Below, piece by piece: positions 56,311-64,000 of a DNA stretch of 64,000 nt. The stretch is from Athripsodes cinereus. Taxonomy: Eukaryota; Arthropoda; Insecta; Trichoptera; Leptoceridae. The stretch is taken from NCBI GenBank assembly GCA_947579605.1, contig OX388322.1, forward strand, positions 9,610,001 to 9,674,000, written 5' to 3'. Each line of letters begins with the position of its first letter. Position 1 is the first letter of the stretch. The position numbers and the translations under genes are program-made. Below the pieces are notes generated by a model. It worked only from the letters and a program-made list of their open reading frames with translations, made no database searches and was not told where the DNA came from.

Positions 56311-57889
56311 AGTAGTAGTAAAATTAATATGCATACCTTCTTGGCATGTAAGAGACAATTGAGAATAGAAAACGGTAAGTAAATAAATAGACCTTTTAAC
56401 TGTAAACATACTTGCAAAACATTTTATGGGGAAAATTGGGTTAAAACAGAAGAGTTTGTTAAGAATTTGCCTACAACGAAACGCTTTATAACAAATTTTG
56501 GTTATAACAAAAAATAAAATATGCCGACTCGAGACGCTTGTAGAATACAAGATGTAGTGTACGTTGTAATCTTCAGGTGGGTATAGGTGAAACGCAATGT
56601 AAGTACGTACATAATATTATGTTATTATTATAGTACTGCATATACAATAATAATAATAATATTTTACCTGCAATAATAAACATATAACATAATATAGCAC
56701 CGAGAACAACCCACCGTGACTGAAGCGTTTTGATATTTATTATTTTAGCAAAAACCACTTACAGGGATATTAACCTTATTTCCTCTTTGATAATAAATAA
56801 ATAAACACAACATTATGTATCCTTATTACGTTATATAGCGAAAAACAATAAATCGTTTCATGGGAAACGTTTTCTTTTTCTTCTTGAAATGACAACACAT
56901 CTGATTGTATATTGTAAGTCATGATATTAGTAGTCTACATATTATATGTACGTTCCAAGACTTATAAAAAATGCATGCCAATAGATTGTATTCCGCAATG
57001 GAAGATTGACTTACAAAGTTTAAATGATTTAAGGTGATGTGCATATTCAAAAACTTTGTAAATTAAATAGTTGAATCAGATTCTTACGAACAGATGCATT
57101 TTTAGTTTGAAAAATCTACGAAAATAAGTGTTTAATTAAGTATGTTTGTGTTTTGAATTGACAGCATTTATAAAAAAGAAGTTTTTAGTCAAATTATTTT
57201 GCTAATTTTTCGTTTACAGTGATTACAAATTTCCTACATCATTTTAAGTACAAATTTTGACTTTATCGCTATGTTGCGACATGTTTCAACTAACCCAGCA
57301 TATTCCAGCTAATATTGACTCTAATAGATAGGTCAGATCGCTTTTAAAATTAATCATTTCGAGGTATCATGATATACTAACAAGAACTGAAAAAAAAAAT
57401 AGCATCAATACTTTTGACGAATGATGTTGATGAAGCAGTAAGTAAGAATAGCTGATAAGTTCAATGAATTAATATTAAAATTTTAAAAACAAGATATACT
57501 ATATATATCGTATACATTTACAATAAGATTAACTATAAGATGCTATATATATATAATAATATTAATTATTATAAGTATTATTGTATAAAGTGATGGTTCC
57601 AAAGGTAGTGTGCTTATTAATTTATTATTATGTTCATATGTAGTATATATGATTGTAATTATCGTTCATCATTAATAGGTGCTGACTGAAGAAGCGATGA
57701 TATTAAATTAATTTTATAGCGGATATGATCAATCAAATAATATATATTATGTATATTATTATAACGAGTATTGCCCACTTGAGCACTGGATGTAAGTAAA
57801 GACATCTGCTTTATGCAATACTTTTTATTAAAACTGATCGTAGAGATTATAAATTCAGAGTTGTGATAGGAATCGATATAAATAAAAAT
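56311..57889. other. AT-rich stretch, nothing recognised
   Basis: No gene or repeat identified. Confidence 0.5.
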
Positions 57890-58145
57890 TATTTGACCAT
57901 GTATGTTCCCCCGTAACTTGAGAACGGCCAAACCGAATTGGCTGATTCTTTTTTTGTTGTGTTCATATATATCAGGAGACGGTTTGCATGAAAGAAAGTT
58001 TTTGGAAAATCCAACGGAAAAGTCGGAAATTTGGATTGTATTTTTGTATGAAAGTGACGTTTGTATGACAGTTCCGCTGTCACGTGTTGCAATAACGAAA
58101 AAAAATATGAAATTCGACCTGGCGACGCCGGGTAGGAACATCTAG
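57890..58145 (+). mobile_element. Helitron-like element, 3' terminus
   Basis: The sequence ends in a hairpin CCTGGCGACGCCGGG (58118-58132) followed 9 bases later by CTAG (58142-58145) and a host T. A GC-rich hairpin about ten bases before a CTRR end, inserted before T, is the hallmark of Helitron 3' termini. The body (CCCCCGTAACTTGAGAACGG, CCAAACCGAATTGGCTGATT) looks like a non-autonomous member. The 5' end (TC) was not identified, so the start is approximate. Overlapping frames of 160, 80, 67 and 66 codons are incidental. Confidence 0.6.
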
Positions 58146-59464
58146 TATACTATATAATCTTCCTTCATTTTGTTGCCTTAAATTACAATTTCGGACTAAA
58201 AAAATATAATGTTTAATGTTGCCTACAAATTTGGAAAATTTACAGACACAAAATATCCAAGAACATATATCTATAACCATTCATTATAAAATTCCGATTA
58301 AATTTAAAAATACAAATGACAATGTCTTACTTTGTCATATTCTTTTATAAAATATTTTACGTAGATAATTTGGCTTGACATAATTATTGTCTAAAGTTGT
58401 CATACAGTTTTACATAATGACATTCATTATTAGTATGTATGTGTTTGTGTTGAGGAGAGGTCCCATTAGAGCGTGAAGCAACAATCATGGTACCAGAAGG
58501 GTGTCTGGGCAAGACGTTCCCTTTTCCTGCTTAATAACTATAATTAATATAGACAATGTATGTTTAAATACGCCTTACATATTGTGATGAAAATGAAAAT
58601 TCATATGGCGCACTTATTCATCATGTACCTATGATTATCGATGATTTTACTTATCACGTGTTCATAAAAATAAAACCCAAACCAATACTCCAAAAATGTA
58701 CCTCAGATTTCAATCTGAAGATCAGTTATTCCATTTCTACTACTGGCCCACTCTATTCTGAAGACAAAAGCGTATCACAACCTGTTGCAAAAGTTTAAGC
58801 GAAATATTTTAGTTTTGCAAAAAAGCAAAATATTGTTTAAAAATAAACTTAATCTCTATTTTTTTCTTCTCATGGACATCCACTTGTAAATTTTCTGTAT
58901 GCCTAAATACACTACACCATGATATTATCCACAATAGGGGTAGCAAGCGAACTAATTAAGTATACAATAACAGATGATTTATATTTACAACAAGTAAGTC
59001 TCCTGGTTTCTTCTATATAAGCTTTTTTATACTGTGAGAACACAAATTACAAAAATCAAAATAATTATTTCTTAACCACCCTCAACAGTAACGAACCGCA
59101 AACACTTCAACATATCAATATTTTCAACATATATTATAAAATATACACCTACTGTAAGAACTATGTAATCGTAAAGTCGGAAAATAAAACTAAATATCGT
59201 GTTGCTTTTGCCTTATTTATGCTTTAACAATATTCATAATAATAATAATAATAATGTTATTTGTTGGTTACCTAGCTAGGTATGTACAAACAAATGTTAT
59301 TACCAAAGTAATAATATAAAAACATACGTATAATTACTAACAGCATATGATATGCACACATAGGGGGTACACTGTTTGTACTTGTAAGAAAGGCGGAAAT
59401 ACAGACAGAGGTGTCTTGAGGGATGGATGTTGTAAGAAAAATGATAAATGTCAAAAACAATGAT
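58146..59464. other. AT-rich stretch, nothing recognised
   Basis: No gene or repeat identified; one (AAT)n run near 59235-59253. Confidence 0.5.
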
Positions 59465-59715
59465 TGAGGCGACCGGTGTGGCGCGGAGGCTTACGCACTT
59501 GCCTTCGAGTCACGAGGTCCCGGGTTCGATTCCTGGCCAGGGCAGAATGAAGAATGACCTTTTTCAAATTGTCCTGGGTCTGGGTGTTACATGTATATGT
59601 GTTTAGTGCATTGTATATATGTGTATCGTCGTGTTAGCACCCATAATACAAGAGTCATATCTTAGTTTGGGACTAGCTCGGTCTGTGTGAATTGTCTATA
59701 CATGTTATGTTTATG
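59465..59715 (+). mobile_element. tRNA-derived SINE (family C)
   Basis: A box TGGCGCGGAGG from 59479 and B box GGTTCGATTCC at 59523-59533, 44 bp apart. The body CCAGGGCAGAATGAAGAATG, ACCTTTTTCAAATTGTCCTG, GTTACATGTATATGTGT, CTTAGTTTGGGACTAGCTCG is collinear with 6552-6795. Better preserved promoter boxes than that copy. Confidence 0.82.
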
Positions 59716-62419
59716 TTTTAAGCGTTAAAAAGAAAAAAGTTTTGGAGTGATATTTTATAGAAAACTTATTGGTTCTATTTGAAAAAATCCGAAATTCATT
59801 TTTGAATAAATAATTATTTTTTTGCACTAAAAAATAAATTCACCAACAGCTTAAGTAGACATTCAAATAAGGTGTCTGAAAATAAACAAGGCAAAACGAA
59901 TCATCGAAACGTACCTACATAGTTACAGAATAAAGTCGAACTTATATTTCAAAAACTTTTAATTAATTATTTTACGATATTTTCTATGTTATTTTTAACA
60001 TTTATTAAACAGCCCTGTCTAGATATTATTATTAAATGTGTAAAGGTAATATTATTAGTGTCGTATTGGTATATCGTTTTGTTTTACTTCGCTTCAATGA
60101 AATGTGAAGTTTAAAATCCTTATCGAGGCTGCGTACAAACCATATCCATACTAACCTCTATCATAATAATAGAATATTGTAGGTACAGTAGGTATATAAA
60201 CTGTATAGTAAGTACGTAATAATACTTGTGCGGGTATATATACTTCTATATTACACTTAGAAGTTCAAACATAACTAATCTATTTAAGATTATATTATAT
60301 TATGTACATTTATGTAATAAAGATAAACTTTGTCGAAGGAAATTTCTAAGATGCATATGCAGGAAAAATTATATGAAGAAATGTATATGAATATATCGTA
60401 TATATATTATATAGATGGGGTGAAAATATAAATTAAAGGTTCTTAACCAAGTTCTTTGAGTCGTATTATTATTATTTTCTCATTTTTTTAGGCATGATTT
60501 TCAAATTAATATGGTACAGGTTATTCGAAAATCAAAGATAAATTAGATGAAACTTGTGAAAATATCTGAACAATTCCCAAATAAGTAAAATCCTTCAGTT
60601 TATTGATTGTAACCTCAAATACACCCCATATACCTGTGTATCTTTACAATACGCAGTGTTCTTGGAACATGAAGTATATTGGATGTAATAACATTATATT
60701 ATGAACAACATCAAAGTTACTCTTTATTCAATATTAAAATAATTACGTAGTTTAACAATACATTTTCTGAAATAAAACTATGTCAACTCTAACTTAACTC
60801 TAAAATTCCTGATCTTTTTATTTCATGAACTACCTCAAATTCATGTTTTTTTGTTTGGTAATAAAGGGATCTTAATTGTTTTGCTCATTTCGTTTTTTAA
60901 TGTTTGTACTTATTGTTTTAACTATTTGATCCATGCAGAATAAATTAAAAATAAAAAACAGATTGATTGTATTGGCATTAACTTTGTAACACTTAATTTT
61001 AAATCTAATAAAATCAATATACCTATATATCATTGTTTAATGTTACTATTGAGATAAAATGCTTAATAGTAACGTTAAACAATAATAATAAATATTAATT
61101 TTATCAGATAATTCAGAAGAAATTTACTAAAGGGTAGTAATATGATAGAAAAATAGGTAAAGATAGTTTTTTAGCATCACGAATTCGATCGGAAATGCAA
61201 ATTGAAAAATAAAACTCATTAGTTTCTTTTGCAATATTCTTCTCGTAATTATTAACACGATAATATTTTAAAAATTAATGCAAGATATTTTTACATAGTT
61301 CGTGAGCAAAGTGTACGGAATATAATAATTACACTATCAACTAAATGTATGTGTGTTTATTATTTTGTAATGAATTACTTGAGTGGTAGTTGTAGTAGTA
61401 GCAATAATAATATGTCACCTGGGTCATATGCTAGGGTCATATACTAAGTACGTATACACGTAGAGTAAATGTTATAGTAAACGGCTGGTTAAAGGTAGGT
61501 TATGATTATTGTAAGATTACTGTTTGACCAAGCTAAAAAAACACTGTTTTTTTCGTCCACAAGGTTTTCAACTAGCGCAACGACGCTCTAAATAGTAGAT
61601 GTTGGTTTCATCCTTGTATCGGAGCGTTCCCGGAAGAAGCGTTGAAGAGGGATTGAGTAAAGAAGATCACTATCATTGGATTTTGATTAATGGTTTTTGA
61701 AATTTAAGAGACAAGGAAATAAAATCATAGTAGGTACAATAAAGAATTAATAAAATAAATAAATAAACAATGTCTTGTAGTTAAGTCAAGAAAATTATAG
61801 AATAAGTAGGTACTTGAAACCTTCAAATGGAAACAGACAGACGAATTAAGAGAAATAAGTCAACATCAGAAACGGTTGACCGATGATACTTGCGTTAAAT
61901 TCAATTCTAATAGAATGCGGATTCGTTAAAAATTAATATTGTGAAAAATGGATACGTGTAAAAAAAATGCATCTCGCAATGGAAAATGACTAAAATAATT
62001 AAGTAATTTCTGAAATGTGTTTTTTTTTATTTAAAACATCAAAGTTAACGACTTTATGTTAAAAAATATAAATGCGGATTCTTTAACTTGGTATATTATT
62101 TTCAAATAATCTGGACAAAATGGCCAGTAAATATTGTGTTTACTTTCCATACTTCCACACACGTCATGAATATTTATATTTAATTATGTATTGTGATAAC
62201 TGAGTTGTTCCTATTATATACACACCTACTAAGTGATTTATTTATAAAATTTTGTTACGAAAGATACTACACGAGTTAAGTAAGAACTTTGTCCCTGAAA
62301 AAATATTTTTATCAGTACTAGTTAATCACTGTTTTTTTCTGTTTTTATGACAATGCATCCACAATCGAGTTAATTTTTTGTTAAATTTAAAGATATATCT
62401 GGGTTTTATTACAAACTTT
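59716..62419. other. AT-rich stretch, nothing recognised
   Basis: No gene or repeat identified. Confidence 0.5.
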
Positions 62420-62605
62420 ATCTGACCTAATGATTTTAAGGTAGTTTATGTCGAATAAAGAATATAAAATATGTATATGGGTGTTTGTTATAAACCCAAA
62501 TACAACCTTACACACCTTTCACAGTAAGCTAAAAGCTTGTGTCCTGAAATGGGAGTTTGCCGGCACTTGGGATCGAACCACGGACCCCCTGTTCACGAGG
62601 CCGAC
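62420..62605 (-). mobile_element. tRNA-derived SINE (family B), reverse, 5'-truncated
   Basis: CTAATGATTTTAAGGTAGTT, AACCCAAATACAACC, CACAGTAAGCTAAAAGCTTG, GGGATCGAACCACGG... B-box complement GGATCGAACC at 62570-62579. The A-box part is lost: similarity stops after GTTCACGAGGCCGA. A 70-codon frame over it is incidental. Confidence 0.62.
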
Positions 62606-64000
62606 AACATACCTCAATTATGTCACTATTTCTCAGAAACGAAGTAAATTTGGAATGTAAATACAATATGACAATCAGATTTAGCCAGGAAACTATCCAG
62701 AATAGCGGAGAATACTAAGGGATTACTCTTAAAGCAGTCTCGATATAGAAGTTTATGTGATAATATCTTACAACTAGGTGGAGCACTATGATGCAGAAGA
62801 TAGCGTGATCTTCAGTTACAGACGGTCTTCGCGTGTCTCTGACATAAAGAAGAGTGCGGTATAGACAGACAGAAAAAGAATATTTTAACTTTTCTATTTT
62901 CGAACAGGAAACACTATGAAAGCTCATTTTTAAATTTAGGTAATAAAAAATAAAAAATTAAACACTGTATAACTTTCACTAATAAATATATTGCGTAGAA
63001 GCTTTTCGGACCTATTTTACAAATATCAAACTGGTGTTCTTGAAATTGATTGTCTAGCTTCGATAGTACCAAATATTATACAAAATTTGGAAACATAACA
63101 ATGATTTAGTTTTAAAGATTAAAAAAATATATTAATTGTATTATCGTGGGAACTTTGATTGGAAAAATATCTCAAGTATTAAATGCTCTTCTTAATAATT
63201 TATACTTTGGACATAAAAAAGTATGGATAAATACACTTAATCAGTGGATATATTGTATGTTGCCTCAAAAAGAGAAGAAAAGGTATATATCATTACATAA
63301 TATAGCAAGACATTAAAGTAAAGTCAAATCAAGAAATCTGGCAGTGATGATGAGTTTCAGTGATGGCAATAAAACTCTCAAAGTAATAACAGGCGTGAAA
63401 CCACAGACATGAGCGGAGAATGATGTGGTCTCCATAGCGGTCACTCTTCACAGATGCTGATGGAGGGGAGGGTCTCCAACATTTGGGTCACTTCAAGGTC
63501 TTGACAGTTCACAAATAAATTAAATTTTACATAAAATTATAATCATATTATATTATGACCGGGACTAAGTTGCGTTGAATTGAGAAAAGGACACAATATT
63601 ATGCAACTGAATATTTTTCACGAGTCATTATGCTCTCTGCAAAAATAGCAACCTTATTGATATGCTCTGAAATGTGAATTAACCAAAATAATATATTGAT
63701 GCTTATATTCCAGAATCGTCAAAAATCATATTAGTTATATATAGAGAAAGTTCCCTACAGGTTCTCAGTAGGGAAACATCACATAATTATATACATATAC
63801 TAGATACACAAGGTATTCTATGTATATCAATATGTGTGTAGTGAAAGAAGAAGATGGAACAGAGTAGTTTATTGTATGCCTGTCTCATGCTTCATACAGT
63901 TTATAGCACGACTGACCTGGTAGTGTCACCTTAGCTGGTTACTATACACAGCAATGCAGGCTTACGCAACAGTTTAAATCTAGATGATCTACGAAAGCTT
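62606..64000. other. AT-rich stretch to window end
   Basis: A moderately GC-richer patch at 63330-63510 has no open frame of note. Nothing recognised. Confidence 0.5.

Noticed and set aside
57659..58141. 160-codon minus-strand frame
   Set aside because: It starts in AT-rich DNA and runs through the Helitron-like terminus; overlapping frames occur on both strands and no domain is seen.
1..64000. CRISPR arrays, operons, bacterial promoters or a prokaryotic defence system
   Set aside because: Composition, transposon families and lack of dense coding show eukaryotic DNA; tandem repeats found lack unique spacers.

Overview
This is AT-rich, repeat-dominated eukaryotic DNA, most likely insect and probably lepidopteran. 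The evidence is many truncated non-LTR retrotransposon tails ending in microsatellites, tRNA-derived SINEs, foldback MITE-like elements, a Helitron-type 3' end, an insect-sized candidate intron and frequent GTAGGTACCTA-type words. The order is an inference from these general features and cannot be proved from the window. I see no host protein-coding gene, no genuine tRNA or rRNA gene and no CRISPR array; the window reads as intergenic or intronic DNA.

The one large coherent object is a complete Ty3/Gypsy-type LTR retrotransposon at 14549-23592 (9044 bp). It has two 657-bp LTRs in which I found no difference, a 4-bp target duplication (ATAG), a primer binding site matching the 3' end of tRNA-Lys(CUU), an intact gag with one CCHC zinc knuckle, and an intact pol (protease, reverse transcriptase, RNase H, integrase). 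There is no env-like frame. Gag and pol are in different frames. A canonical A AAA AAC slippery heptamer two codons before the gag stop leads directly into the open pol frame, and the pol frame has no ATG at its beginning, so a -1 frameshift is the natural reading. About 2 kb of non-coding sequence follows pol and carries a tandem duplication with CRE palindromes.

Left of the element (1-14548): a 36-bp tandem array at the window edge, a cluster of heat-shock-element-like palindromes, LINE 3' ends (694-880, 7912-8018, 12285-12465, 12818-13745), two SINE families, two related foldback elements and one near-perfect foldback MITE (11743-12005).

Right of it (23593-64000): a 200-N assembly gap flanked by the same 14-mer, about ten copies of one dispersed repeat family, more LINE C-terminal relics (two with perfect target site duplications, 31983-32242 and 34659-35023), three copies of a CCAATCAG-ended foldback family, a second copy of the CACTG-ended foldback MITE (55088-55345), a Helitron-like 3' terminus (58145) and further SINE copies. 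Two foldback regions contain a CUGAUGA-stem-GAAA motif resembling a hammerhead ribozyme core. Apart from these, most stretches are AT-rich sequence in which I recognise nothing.
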